DNA of 64,000 bases from Helicobacter sp. (GTDB lineage: Bacteria; Campylobacterota; Campylobacteria; Campylobacterales; Helicobacteraceae): NCBI RefSeq assembly GCF_017502485.1, contig NZ_JAFVUX010000016.1:22668-86667 (forward strand), read 5' to 3'. The translations under genes were made by a program, and so were the position numbers. Below the pieces are notes generated by a model, which made no database searches, had not been told where the DNA came from, and saw only the letters and a program-made list of their open reading frames with translations. Positions 38,635-48,016 of this stretch are shown piece by piece; the first letter of the stretch is position 1; every line of letters begins with the position of its first letter.

Positions 38635-39474
38635 ATGGGCTTAAGTATAGATGCTGCCCTAAAGTGCGCTATAGCTATCCTAATAGATTGCCACTTCATC
38701 ACTAGAGCGCGCTTAGAAGCGGAGATTCTGCTAGCCTTCGTGCTAAAAAAAGATCGCGTATGGCTACATACAAACAACAAGCAAAAGCTAGATTCTAGCG
38801 TGCAAGGGCAATTTTTCTCTCTCATCACCAAGCGCGTTCAAGGTTGCCCCATAGAGTATCTAACACATAAGGCAAGTTTTTTAGACTTCGAGTTATTTGT
38901 AGATTCTAGTGTGCTAATCCCGCGCCCTGAGAGCGAGATCCTTGTGCAAAAGGTATGTGAGATTCTAAGCCATAATCAACGCCCACATTTGATGCTTGTT
39001 GAAGTAGGTGTCGGCTCTGGCGCACTCAGTATAGCCTTAGCGCGCTCGCTACCACATATTTCAATCATTGCCACAGATATTAGCCTTGAAGCCCTAAAAA
39101 CTGCTACGCGCAATATCGAATATTTTGGCTTACAAGAACGCATTACACTAAAGCACACTGCACTTTTTGACACAAATGATAAGGCGGATATGGTTGTTTC
39201 TAATCCGCCTTATATCGCTAGTTCATATCCCATAGACAAACCGCTTACTTATGAGCCTAGTAGTGCGCTTTTTGGCGGGATTAGGGGGAGCGAAATACTT
39301 GAGTGCCTAATCACCCAATGTAGTGCGCAGAAAGTCCCATACCTTGCGTGTGAAATGGGCTATGATCAAAGGCAGCATCTAGCAAAAGTACTAGAATCTA
39401 GCGGCTATAATGCGCAATTTTACAAAGACTTAGCTGGGCTTGATCGTGGGTTTGTCGCTAAGCTTCAAGTCTAA
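38635..39474 (+). CDS. prmC: Peptide chain release factor glutamine methyltransferase
   Basis: Methylates the GGQ glutamine of release factors. 279 aa: an N-terminal helical RF-binding domain, IPRPESEILVQ, VEVGVGSGALSIALA (SAM site) and VSNPPYIA (the NPPY catalytic motif). Residues about 45-50 (KLDSSVQ) and 88-91 (VDSSV) arise from iterated words. Confidence 0.93.
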   Translation: MGLSIDAALKCAIAILIDCHFITRARLEAEILLAFVLKKDRVWLHTNNKQKLDSSVQGQFFSLITKRVQGCPIEYLTHKASFLDFELFVDSSVLIPRPESEILVQKVCEILSHNQRPHLMLVEVGVGSGALSIALARSLPHISIIATDISLEALKTATRNIEYFGLQERITLKHTALFDTNDKADMVVSNPPYIASSYPIDKPLTYEPSSALFGGIRGSEILECLITQCSAQKVPYLACEMGYDQRQHLAKVLESSGYNAQFYKDLAGLDRGFVAKLQV

Positions 39475-39490
39475 TCCACGCATCCACAAA

Positions 39491-39931
39491 CTATGGCTCA
39501 AGCTCAAGTGATGGCACAAGCTTAATACGGAATCCATTATCACCCACAAGCTCTACTAACTCATCATCACCTTGCACAATAAATCGCCCATAAAAATTCT
39601 TCGCAAAAATTGCTTCGATATTAGATTCTATGGTCGCACACATTTTTCTTGTCGAGTCCCCAACCCCCACTACAAGCACCTTGCCCCCACCTTGCGCCTG
39701 ATAGGAAGCAAAGAACCTATTACAACCCACAATGCCACTTACCTGCGATCCAGCAAAGCTCAAAAACGCGTTTTCCACTTCATAGGGCACGACGATTTCA
39801 TACTCACCAAGCCGCATAGATTCTACTTCAAATCGCCCCACCTTAGCGAGTGTATAAGCACTTACACCAAGCAAGTTTTCACCAGCATTTAGCACGCCAT
39901 ACATAAGTCCAAATAGCAGTACTCTAAGCAC
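39491..39931 (-). CDS. META/HslJ-domain exported protein
   Basis: 146 aa with a signal peptide (about 1-16). GCNRFFASYQAQGGGKVLVV, then STRKMCAT and a C-terminal IKLVPS strand, match the META (DUF306/HslJ) domain, in which a GCNR..Y and a STRM-C motif are conserved. HslJ-like proteins are linked to envelope stress and novobiocin resistance in E. coli; the role here is unknown. Third gene of a likely htpG-led operon, 14 nt after the membrane protein. Confidence 0.7.
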   Translation of the reverse strand: MLRVLLFGLMYGVLNAGENLLGVSAYTLAKVGRFEVESMRLGEYEIVVPYEVENAFLSFAGSQVSGIVGCNRFFASYQAQGGGKVLVVGVGDSTRKMCATIESNIEAIFAKNFYGRFIVQGDDELVELVGDNGFRIKLVPSLELEP

Positions 39932-39945
39932 TCTACTTCTCTCCT

Positions 39946-40572
39946 TTAATACAATACTAAGCTCTTGCTATCATAGCTATAAATCCCAAACACCACGACA
40001 TAGACCAATAGGGCAAAGATTAGATTCTCGCGCACTAAGCGTGGGGGCTCTATACACTTAGCGCGATAAAAAGCTAGATCAAATACTGCTAGAGCGAGAA
40101 ACACCCACACAACCCCCTTGCTATACAACGCAAAAAGTAAGACATAGTTATGGTGGGCAATCATATCTAATGCCCCCAGCATATTGGAGTAGAATCCGGG
40201 CATAAGCGAACCATACTCCAAGCTAAGATACGCACAAAGCAAATAAAGTAAATATAGCAGCACATAATGCTGAAAAATCTTTAGCCTATCACTGAGTATA
40301 AGCGCGAAAAACAGCACCAAAATGCCTATAAAATTCTCCACATACAACCCAGTAAGCCCAATAAATGGCAGAAAAATCAAGTAAAAATACTGCGACCACC
40401 TAGATTCTAGTGAGTGATCAGTAGATGTGGTATCATAATTAGCAATTATCTCTAAAGAACTTGGTAGCATTGCAAAAAGCACTATCACATAGCCAAGAAA
40501 CAACACAAACATCTTGGCATTATAACTGCTAGAAAACGCGTTAGACAGAATTCGCCTGCAAAAATTCAGCAT
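39946..40572 (-). CDS. Unknown integral membrane protein
   Basis: 208 aa, not recognised. Five or six hydrophobic helices (about 22-42, 68-88, 90-110, 115-135, 145-168, 185-205) with a short hydrophilic loop SRWSQ that follows an LES tripeptide encoded by an iterated word. No catalytic motif is visible. It starts 13 nt after htpG and precedes the META-domain gene. Confidence 0.65.
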   Translation of the reverse strand: MLNFCRRILSNAFSSSYNAKMFVLFLGYVIVLFAMLPSSLEIIANYDTTSTDHSLESRWSQYFYLIFLPFIGLTGLYVENFIGILVLFFALILSDRLKIFQHYVLLYLLYLLCAYLSLEYGSLMPGFYSNMLGALDMIAHHNYVLLFALYSKGVVWVFLALAVFDLAFYRAKCIEPPRLVRENLIFALLVYVVVFGIYSYDSKSLVLY

Positions 40573-40585
40573 TGTTATCTAAAGA

Positions 40586-42454
40586 TTACTTCAAGCTCTC
40601 ATCAATAAGCGCGTATAAGCGGTGGCTAAAGTCCTTAGCATTATCAAGCGTGCCAGATTCTAGGAGCTTGGCACTATCATAGAGTAAATGCGCAATTTCC
40701 TTCACCTTAGTAGAATCCGCTTGCAGCAACTTGTTAAAAATATTGTGATTGACATTGATTTGCACGCTTTTTTTGCCCTTTGGTAGCTCTTGCCCCATTT
40801 GGCGCATAAGATTTGCCATCATTGCATTATGTTCTTCACCCAAAAGCGCGATAGGGGATGAGAGACTGGCACTTAACTCCACATCATTAATCTCATCGCC
40901 CAAAGCATCCTTAAATGCCTGCACAATAGGCTCAAACTTCTTACTAGTGCTTTCATCGATATTTTCTTCGCCAAGCTCTTTTAGCGCCTCTTGACTTGTG
41001 GCATCTTTTAGTGGAATCTTGTCGTATTCTCCCACGCTTGGCATTACAAAGCTATCAACCTCATCGCTTAGTAGTAACACTTCAAAACCAAGCTTTGCGT
41101 ATTTCTCTAATAGTGGCGATGCTTTTAGCAACTCTTTATTCTCGCCGATAATGTAGTAAATACTCTTTTGCTCTTTGGGCATTGCTTGCTTATAAGCCTT
41201 TAGGCTGACATTTTCCGCCTTACTAGAATCAAAGCGCAAAAGCTCTAAAATCTTCTCCTTATTTTCATAATCACTATATAGCCCTTCTTTTAGCACTCTA
41301 CCGAACTGCTCATAAAAGCTCTTATATTTTTCGCCATCTTTGGTGAGTTTTTCTATCTCACTTAAAATTTTCTTGGTAGAAGCAGATTTGATATTAGCTA
41401 GAATCTTATTTTGCTGTAAAATCTCACGGCTCACATTAAGGGGCAAATCTTCACTATCAATCACACCACGCACAAAGCGCAAATACTGCGGTAGAAGCTC
41501 TTTATCATCATCGGTGATAAACACGCGCTTAACATAGAGCTTCACACCAGAGCGATAATCCACGCGGTAAAGATCAAATGGAGCAACACTTGGGATAAAA
41601 AAGAGTGTCGTATACTCCAAATTGCCCTCAACCTTTGTATGCACATAACTTAGTGGTTCGCTATTATCGTGGGCAAAACCTTTGTAAAATTCTTTATAAT
41701 CCTGCTCTTTTAACTCATTTTTTGGGATTTTCCATAGAGCTTTAGCAGTGTTTAGCTGCTCGCATTTCTGTAGCACTTCATCTTTTTTACCCTCTTTTTT
41801 CTCTTCTTCTGTGGCGTATTTTGTTTCTTCATAATGCAGAAAAATAGGGAATCCAATATGATCAGAATATTTTTTGATAATGGATTCTATCTCCCAGCGA
41901 CTTGCGAAGTGCTTTTCATCATCTTTCAAGTAAAGTGCGATCTGCGTGCCGTGCGACTCTTTCTTACACTTGGTGATTTCATACTCCCCACCGCCATCGC
42001 TCACCCAGCTAAAGGCTTGCTCTTGTGTAGCTTTTTTGGTCGTTACTACAACCTTTTGCGCCACCATAAATGCCGAGTAGAATCCCACGCCAAATTGCCC
42101 AATAAGCGCGGAGTCTTTTTTCTTATCTCCGCTTAAGGCATTAAGGAAACTTTTTGTACCGGATTTGGCAATTGTACCTAGATTTTCAATAAGTTCCTGC
42201 TCGCTCATACCAATACCAGAATCCGCTATTGTTAGCACACCTTTTTTTTCATCATAAGAAATATCAATGCGCGGCTCAAAGGCTATGCTTTTAAACTCAT
42301 CATTACTAATAGTGAGATAATTTAACTTATCAAGCGCATCAGAGGCGTTGCTAACAAGCTCGCGCAAGAAAATCTCCTTGTTAGAGTAGAGCGAGTGGAT
42401 CATTAGATCTAGTAGCTGTTTAATTTCTGTTTGGAAGGTCATTTTCTTTCCCAT
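40586..42454 (-). CDS. htpG: Chaperone protein HtpG (Hsp90)
   Basis: ATP-dependent Hsp90 chaperone, 622 aa. N-terminal GHKL ATPase: ELVSNASDALDKL, DSGIGMSEQEL, GTIAKSGTKSFL, GQFGVGFYSAF; then the middle domain (YVKRVFITDD, RGVIDSEDLPLNVSREILQ) and the C-terminal dimerisation domain. AAAGGA precedes ATG 42454. Codons near residue 70 contain an A8 run but the frame is intact. Confidence 0.97.
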   Translation of the reverse strand: MGKKMTFQTEIKQLLDLMIHSLYSNKEIFLRELVSNASDALDKLNYLTISNDEFKSIAFEPRIDISYDEKKGVLTIADSGIGMSEQELIENLGTIAKSGTKSFLNALSGDKKKDSALIGQFGVGFYSAFMVAQKVVVTTKKATQEQAFSWVSDGGGEYEITKCKKESHGTQIALYLKDDEKHFASRWEIESIIKKYSDHIGFPIFLHYEETKYATEEEKKEGKKDEVLQKCEQLNTAKALWKIPKNELKEQDYKEFYKGFAHDNSEPLSYVHTKVEGNLEYTTLFFIPSVAPFDLYRVDYRSGVKLYVKRVFITDDDKELLPQYLRFVRGVIDSEDLPLNVSREILQQNKILANIKSASTKKILSEIEKLTKDGEKYKSFYEQFGRVLKEGLYSDYENKEKILELLRFDSSKAENVSLKAYKQAMPKEQKSIYYIIGENKELLKASPLLEKYAKLGFEVLLLSDEVDSFVMPSVGEYDKIPLKDATSQEALKELGEENIDESTSKKFEPIVQAFKDALGDEINDVELSASLSSPIALLGEEHNAMMANLMRQMGQELPKGKKSVQINVNHNIFNKLLQADSTKVKEIAHLLYDSAKLLESGTLDNAKDFSHRLYALIDESLK

Positions 42455-42599
42455 TGTATATCCTTTATAAAAATTTTAGCGATTATAGCAGTAAATTGAT
42501 AAATATATAGAAACTTTATAGTAATGTTATAAAGTTTAGTCAGTCTAATAGACATAGATTTTATAATAACCTGCGCTAAACATAACCACTTATAACATC

Positions 42600-43415
42600 T
42601 TATGTGTTCTGCTCCACCCCATCGCTTCGCAGAGCTTGGATATACTCTCCATATCGCTTATCAAGGCGTGTTTTTAACTCCTGTATGGATTCTTGTGTTT
42701 GTATTGATCCATTATCTTGGCAATCCACATCTGTCGCACGCGCTTGCCTCTCTATAATCTCTATACGCTCTAAAAGATATAAAAACGCCTGCTTATTTAT
42801 ATCAGGGAGTGGGGCATTTGTCCCGCTGCTTTGGGCAAGACAGACAGACTCACTAGTCTGATTAACTTCTAGCTTGGTAGATTCTAGCTTGGGCGTGAGA
42901 ATGCGCGCTGGTATGCCTACTGCTGTACATTCTCTTGGCACATCTTTGATGACAACAGAATTTGCACCAATTTTGGCATTCGTGCCAATGGTAATATTGC
43001 CTAAGATTTTTGCCCCAGCTCCCACAACTACACCAGATTCTAGTGTGGGGTGACGTTTCTCCTGTGCTAGGCTCACCCCCCCTAGACTCACGCCCTGATA
43101 GATTGTTACATCATCGCCGATGATTGCTGTCTCACCGATGACTACACCTATGCCATGGTCGATAAATACACGCCGTCCAATTTGCGCCGCTGGATGGATG
43201 TCGATGTTTGTTATAAACTGCACAAAGCCCATAATAATCCGCGCCAACACCTTAAACTCTCGCTTATATAAGCTATGTGCCAGCCGATAATGTGCTAACG
43301 CTATCACACCCGGATAGTTAAAAAACAGCTCGATTTTAGATTTTAGCGCAGGGTCTTTGCGCGCGGGTGTGGAGAAATCCTCTCGCAAAAGTGCAAAAAG
43401 GCTCATTGAATGCAT
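42600..43415 (-). CDS. cysE: Serine O-acetyltransferase with a long C-terminal tail
   Basis: Makes O-acetylserine for cysteine synthesis. Residues 1-180 are a typical short CysE: a helical N-terminus, then left-handed beta-helix hexapeptide repeats ([56 protein letters not shown]). A polar tail of about 90 residues follows (from PKLESTKLE) that is not part of the fold and holds an LES word and a helical end ([18 protein letters not shown]). Compared with ~171 aa for H. pylori CysE as I recall, 271 aa is long. Starts 14 nt after speA. Confidence 0.9.
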   Translation of the reverse strand: MHSMSLFALLREDFSTPARKDPALKSKIELFFNYPGVIALAHYRLAHSLYKREFKVLARIIMGFVQFITNIDIHPAAQIGRRVFIDHGIGVVIGETAIIGDDVTIYQGVSLGGVSLAQEKRHPTLESGVVVGAGAKILGNITIGTNAKIGANSVVIKDVPRECTAVGIPARILTPKLESTKLEVNQTSESVCLAQSSGTNAPLPDINKQAFLYLLERIEIIERQARATDVDCQDNGSIQTQESIQELKTRLDKRYGEYIQALRSDGVEQNT

Positions 43416-43429
43416 AGCTATCCTTTGGG

Positions 43430-45277
43430 CTATTGCGAATCTTTGGTAATCGTACGCAAATAGCCATTTTCACTAAGCATTACATAGAGCATACCTAACA
43501 CTTCCTTTTTGTCCTCATCACTAATGCCAGAATCATCAATGCGCTGCTTCAAAATCCGCTCAATTTCCTTGGTATCATAGTCTAAATCATCTAACACATC
43601 AAGGATGTTTTGTGCTTCTAGGAGATTTTCTATTGCGTAACCTTTATTTAAATCATCATCAAATACCACGCTAAACTCTGTGGGGTGGGTGAAGAGATTA
43701 TGTCGCATACCTAGTACTTCTTGATATGCTCCCACTAAGAAAAATCCTAGGAAATACTCTTCTTCCATCACATCAACATCGTGGAGATATAAAGGCTTTT
43801 TAGCATTAAAGGCTATCTCGCCATCGCTATCGCAAGTAATATCCCAGAGACTTGCGCTGCGCGTGGGACGACAATTAAGCCTGTCTATGGGCATTACGGG
43901 GAAGTTTTGCCCAAGTCCCCAATAATCTGGCAAACTCTGGAAAAAGCTACAATTTAGCAAATATCGCTCTTGAACTTGCTCTTGGATTCTAATAATGTCG
44001 TTATGGTTTTTGTGTTTTAAGAGTTTGATGACTTTTTTGATGATTAAATGCACAAGGATTTCCGTGTTTGAACGATCAGTTAGATCGATATAGCCCAAAT
44101 CAAAGAGTGTTAAAAGTGATTCCATATGATCTAGGCTATCATGCAAGTATTCAATGGCATTTTTTTCACTCACACTTTGATAAAGATCAAGCATTTCAGC
44201 AATTAGTGGAGGGTTGCTTTCCTTCAAACGCAGGGCTTTTTCATCATACTCTTGACTAAAAAGCTCTAGCACAGGCGCGACTAAAACAGCGTGGTTTGCC
44301 GAAACAAATCGCCCAGATTCTATAAAAATATCTGGCTCTTTTTCTTGCTTATTGCGCACAATTTCTTTAAGCGAGAATACCACATCGCCACTAAACTCGC
44401 TTAGCGTGTAGTTGCGATTATTTTCACCCTCGTGCTGGGTATATTCTACTGCTAGCCCACCACCAATATTGACACAAGTTAGATTTTTTGCCCCCATTTT
44501 GCGTAGCTCTGCGTAAATATTACCCACTTCTCGCAAGGCTTTTTTAAGTGGAGAAATATCGCTAATTTGACTACCTATGTGGAAGTGGATCATCGTAAAT
44601 TGCGTTAGGAGCTTAGAGTCTTCAAGACGACGGATCGCTTCTAAAAGCTCAGTAGAAGTAAGTCCAAATTTTGCATTAATCCCACCTGATTTTCCCCACA
44701 CGCCTGTACCTGTGCTATGTAGCCTAATACGCAAACCGATATTAGGATAGGGAGCACCAAGCTCCTTTGCTACTTCGATGATAGATTCTAGCTCATTGAG
44801 TCCCTCGATGGTTAAAGTAATATCGTGTCCCATTTTTGCTGCGATAAATCCTAGAGAAATCATCTCTTTATCTTTAAAACCATTAACCGTTATGGGAGCA
44901 TTTTCATTGGTATAAGCCATAGCAACAATAAGCTCAGATTTGCTACCTGCCTCTAACCCATAGCACAACCCCTGCACACAATCCATAAGGGGGAGCACAA
45001 AATTTGGCATTTGATTAACCTTGAGGGGAAAAACAGCCTTAAAAGCACCTGTGTAGTGATATTCATCAATGGCAGTTTCAAACGCGCTAAAAAGCTGGCG
45101 CACTTGCTTATGGATTAAATGCGGAAAGCGCACAAGCAAGGGTCCTTTATAGCCTTTTTCTCTAATATCTTGCACAATCTCAAGCAAGGAGGGCTTATGT
45201 TGATAATTAACCTTGACAAGCCCATCTTCGATAATAAAATCATCGTTTGACCAATACTTGATCCCATAATCCACCAT
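43430..45277 (-). CDS. speA: Biosynthetic arginine decarboxylase
   Basis: PLP enzyme that converts arginine to agmatine, the first step of polyamine synthesis. 615 aa, fold [13 protein letters not shown] with the PLP lysine, [28 protein letters not shown] and [12 protein letters not shown]. Together with nspC at 60.6 kb it implies the carboxyspermidine route. Followed at once by cysE. Confidence 0.95.
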   Translation of the reverse strand: MVDYGIKYWSNDDFIIEDGLVKVNYQHKPSLLEIVQDIREKGYKGPLLVRFPHLIHKQVRQLFSAFETAIDEYHYTGAFKAVFPLKVNQMPNFVLPLMDCVQGLCYGLEAGSKSELIVAMAYTNENAPITVNGFKDKEMISLGFIAAKMGHDITLTIEGLNELESIIEVAKELGAPYPNIGLRIRLHSTGTGVWGKSGGINAKFGLTSTELLEAIRRLEDSKLLTQFTMIHFHIGSQISDISPLKKALREVGNIYAELRKMGAKNLTCVNIGGGLAVEYTQHEGENNRNYTLSEFSGDVVFSLKEIVRNKQEKEPDIFIESGRFVSANHAVLVAPVLELFSQEYDEKALRLKESNPPLIAEMLDLYQSVSEKNAIEYLHDSLDHMESLLTLFDLGYIDLTDRSNTEILVHLIIKKVIKLLKHKNHNDIIRIQEQVQERYLLNCSFFQSLPDYWGLGQNFPVMPIDRLNCRPTRSASLWDITCDSDGEIAFNAKKPLYLHDVDVMEEEYFLGFFLVGAYQEVLGMRHNLFTHPTEFSVVFDDDLNKGYAIENLLEAQNILDVLDDLDYDTKEIERILKQRIDDSGISDEDKKEVLGMLYVMLSENGYLRTITKDSQ

Positions 45278-45367
45278 AGCGCACTCCTTTAGATTCTAGG
45301 GCTTTTAAGCATAGTGGCATTATACAATGTTTTATGCTTTGTGCGTGCTGCAAGCTACTTATCAGTA

Positions 45368-46648
45368 TTAGCCATCTAATTGCTCTAAATCTAGCCAAGT
45401 CATACCACTTTGCCCTATGCGATAGAGAGCAAAATCATAGCGGATAGGGTCGTGCGCACAAAATCGTTTAAGACTAGCACTCACTTCTAGCACAGCTTTT
45501 CTATCATAGCTTTTGCGCTGCAAGAGCGTGAGCGCGCGGCTTATGCGCAAGGTGTGGGTATCAAGCGGGAGGAGCAAATCACTAGGAGATACAAGATCCT
45601 GCCATAGCCCTAGATCAATGTGGTCTTTACGCGTAAGCCAGCGCAAAAACATATTCCACCGCTTTAGCGGTGAGCTAGGCGACACACCTACAAGGAAGCT
45701 AAAGCCTTGGGAAAACTGCTTGCTAGCCAAGAAGTTAGCACGATAATCGTGGCTAAAAAATGGCGCGTATAAAGGGCTCGCTAGAATTCTACTTGCGTGA
45801 GAGCAAATGGCTTGGCTTATAGCACTAATGACAGCAAGCGGGGGTGCTTTGCGTGAAAAGCTAGATTCTAGTCCGCCTTGAGCGATAATACACGCTAGGC
45901 TTGCAAAGAGTAGTTTCACATCATCGCTAGTTTGGAAGCGGTAATAGGGGAAGGTGGTGTGCAAGATTCTTTCTAGTCTAAAGGATTCGGCTTTGCGCGA
46001 TAAATGCGGGAGCGACGAAAAATCGCGGCAGTCATTACCATCTAGGTAGCTCCCTTGCGATTTTTCTTGCAACCCACATTTCTCATCGCAAATCCTAGAA
46101 TCCCGCTCTTGCTTATTTATGGCTTGGGCTTGCTTACTAGAATCTACTTTCATACTAGATTCTAGCTTATTTGTATGGATTGCTTCGGCGATTGTATCGC
46201 CTCGCAATGACGGGGAAAGGCTAGAATCTAAGTTTTTGGATTCTAGCTCTGTCTGCTCGCGGCAGGATTTTTCACACTCGATGCAATTTGCTTCTTCAAG
46301 GATTCTAGGGGTTGCGGTGGGGCTGTGGGAGCTTTGCACTTTGTGGTAAAGGTTAGCGACCTTGGTGGTCGTGCCTTTGCCACAAAGTGCAACACTGCCG
46401 CATCGCTCACCCAAGACCGAATCCCCACCAAGCAAGCTAAAATCTAGCTTCCGTAAAAACCCCACAATAGCCCCCACATTCCCATAGGCAAAAAGTGCGC
46501 AAACAAGCGCGATAGCAGGGAGATTTGCGCGATGGGAATTTTCATAGACGACAAGTAGAGGGTCTAAGTTTTGCTCACTAATTGCCCCCACGCGATTATG
46601 CGCATAGTAGGCAGAATCTAGCAACTCCTGCAAACTAGCGTGATTCAT
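45368..46648 (-). CDS. TIGR02757-family protein with a large repeat-derived insertion
   Basis: DUF2400/TIGR02757 protein of unknown function. The family core is visible as residues 1-74 (LLDSAYYAHN, LFAYGNVGAIVGFLRKLDF) and 223-426 (TTFPYYRFQTSDDVKLLF, RWNMFLRWLTRKD, PLDTHTLRISRALTL). Residues about 75-222 are an in-frame insertion made of palindromic repeats bounded by inverted GGATTCGG ends; without it the length (~278 aa) fits the family. The second of two adjacent ATG codons is preferred because GAGG is 5 nt upstream. Confidence 0.8.
   Translation of the reverse strand: MNHASLQELLDSAYYAHNRVGAISEQNLDPLLVVYENSHRANLPAIALVCALFAYGNVGAIVGFLRKLDFSLLGGDSVLGERCGSVALCGKGTTTKVANLYHKVQSSHSPTATPRILEEANCIECEKSCREQTELESKNLDSSLSPSLRGDTIAEAIHTNKLESSMKVDSSKQAQAINKQERDSRICDEKCGLQEKSQGSYLDGNDCRDFSSLPHLSRKAESFRLERILHTTFPYYRFQTSDDVKLLFASLACIIAQGGLESSFSRKAPPLAVISAISQAICSHASRILASPLYAPFFSHDYRANFLASKQFSQGFSFLVGVSPSSPLKRWNMFLRWLTRKDHIDLGLWQDLVSPSDLLLPLDTHTLRISRALTLLQRKSYDRKAVLEVSASLKRFCAHDPIRYDFALYRIGQSGMTWLDLEQLDG
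45983..46424 (-). repeat. Composite coding repeat with inverted ends (copy B)
   Basis: 442 bp within the TIGR02757 gene. Left end GGATTCGGCTTTG (45983-45995) and right end CAAGACCGAATCC (46412-46424) are imperfect inverted repeats (11 of 13). Contents: interleaved repeats 46008-46066, an inverted pair of words 46137-46165, hairpin core 46174-46211, shared block 46239-46260, and a 59-bp hairpin 46334-46392. It shares ordered blocks with the mutS2 insertion. Confidence 0.8.
46334..46392. repeat. 59-bp hairpin within the coding insertion
   Basis: A 13-bp stem TTGCACTTTGTGG/CCACAAAGTGCAA, a T-G pair, AAAGG/CCTTT, then CGACC/GGTCG around a short loop. It is present here and missing from the otherwise similar mutS2 copy. 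Confidence 0.85.
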
Positions 46649-46651
46649 CAT

Positions 46652-46953
46652 ATCCTCGCATATGTTGCATACAGCAAGTCCCTACTCCAATCAATCACTC
46701 CACCTACACCAAAGACACTAAAACCCATCACCACAATATCACACACCAAGCACACGCAAATTGCGTAAAATATGCCTGCACGCCAATGACGACAATTAGG
46801 CTATCCCAAGCAGCACGCCTTGCAAAAAGACATTCATCAATATCCATATCCTTATGAAAGTAGTGTATGCGCAAGATTTGCAATGGCAAAAGTGGATTCT
46901 AGCCTAAAATACACTATAATCCAAGCTTCATAGATTCTAGTTAAAGGGTACAA
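46652..46953. other. Intergenic region between the TIGR02757 gene and pldA
   Basis: About 300 bp between divergent genes. It holds a TATAAT (46915-46920) and an iterated word (about 46931) before pldA. GCCTGCACGCCAATGAC near 46785 looks like a decayed half of the hairpin core. No credible ORF is present. Confidence 0.5.
46915..46920 (+). promoter_or_regulatory. -10 box of pldA
   Basis: Perfect TATAAT 33 nt before the pldA ATG, with no other candidate nearer. Confidence 0.6.
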
Positions 46954-47997
46954 ATGCGTAGAATACTGCTGATTGCGTGGGCGTGGCAAGTATGCACACT
47001 ACTTATGCAAGCAGATTCTAGCCCTACTAGCGATAGCCTTGCCAAAGATAAGCTTGCTAAAGATAATTTGCCCACCAATACAAGCCCCACATACCAACTA
47101 AAGCAAGATAATCTCCCAGAATCGCTTCAAAACAATCTCTTGCTCCAAGCCCCAGCAGAGAAAAACGCCCCCATAAATCCAAAGACCAAATATATCCAGC
47201 TAGCAAATAACCTCCCTGTTTACATTCTCCCAGCCTATTACAGCTTCACACCGCCCTACTCTAGAAACGACATTCCTGTAGAAATGAAGTTCCAAGTGAG
47301 CTTTCGCGTGGTGTTTTTGGAGCAACTTGTGTGCAAATATTGCAACTTCGACTTTGCTTATACGCAGACACATTGGTTTCAAATCTACAACACAAAAGAC
47401 TCCAAACCTATGCGCGATATAAACTTTAACCCTAGCTTTATGTTCAACTACTATAGGCAGCTACCTTTCCTGCGGGGCTATATCACAGGCATAAGCATAG
47501 GCTATACACACTTGAGCAATGGCGAGCGCAAGGATAATCTTGTCGTAGGAGAAGCAGATATTCGCAACCAAGGCTTAAGCAAAGATGATCCAAACTGGTT
47601 TCGACGATCAAAGTCTATCGATCGCTTTATCACCCAAATTGATTGGCAAAAAGGGCGATTTGAGCTATCTCTTCGGGCGTGGATACCAATAGGTAGGCAT
47701 GTTATCAGCGACAAAGGCGATAATAACAATCTCACTTCCTACATCGGCTTTGGAGATATAGTATTTTCATACGAATACAAGAGACATTTGTTTGAACTTT
47801 ATGTCAATAATATTTTAAATAACTACTTTAACAAGGACTATTGGGACTGGAAGGGACGCGTACAGCTTGGCTATACTTATCGCTTAAGCAAGCGCGTAGG
47901 CGTATATTTTCAGATGATCCACGGCTTTGGCGATAGCTTATATGAGTTTAATTATCCGCTCACACGCGCAGGATCAGGACTAAGGCTAAATTTTTAA
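46954..47997 (+). CDS. pldA: Outer-membrane phospholipase A
   Basis: OMPLA-family beta-barrel lipase, 347 aa, with a signal peptide (about 1-20) and a Lys/Asn/Pro-rich linker (about 22-60). GYTHLSNGER holds the catalytic His-x-Ser pair (as HDSNGR in E. coli). The third residue, Asn156 in E. coli (SWNR), aligns with Asp in SIDRF, which would make a Ser-His-Asp triad. The protein ends in LRLNF with the terminal Phe of barrel proteins. In Helicobacter the homologue affects membrane lipids and acid adaptation. Confidence 0.88.
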   Translation: MRRILLIAWAWQVCTLLMQADSSPTSDSLAKDKLAKDNLPTNTSPTYQLKQDNLPESLQNNLLLQAPAEKNAPINPKTKYIQLANNLPVYILPAYYSFTPPYSRNDIPVEMKFQVSFRVVFLEQLVCKYCNFDFAYTQTHWFQIYNTKDSKPMRDINFNPSFMFNYYRQLPFLRGYITGISIGYTHLSNGERKDNLVVGEADIRNQGLSKDDPNWFRRSKSIDRFITQIDWQKGRFELSLRAWIPIGRHVISDKGDNNNLTSYIGFGDIVFSYEYKRHLFELYVNNILNNYFNKDYWDWKGRVQLGYTYRLSKRVGVYFQMIHGFGDSLYEFNYPLTRAGSGLRLNF

Positions 47998-48016
47998 GCT
48001 AGATTCTAGGTAACAA

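Noticed and set aside
42241..42252. A8 run inside htpG as a phase-variation site
   Set aside because: The frame is intact, the run is short, and an essential-type chaperone is an unlikely contingency gene.
46783..46805. Fourth copy of the hairpin core upstream of pldA
   Set aside because: Only one half resembles the core and there is no stem; kept only as a possible remnant in the intergenic entry.
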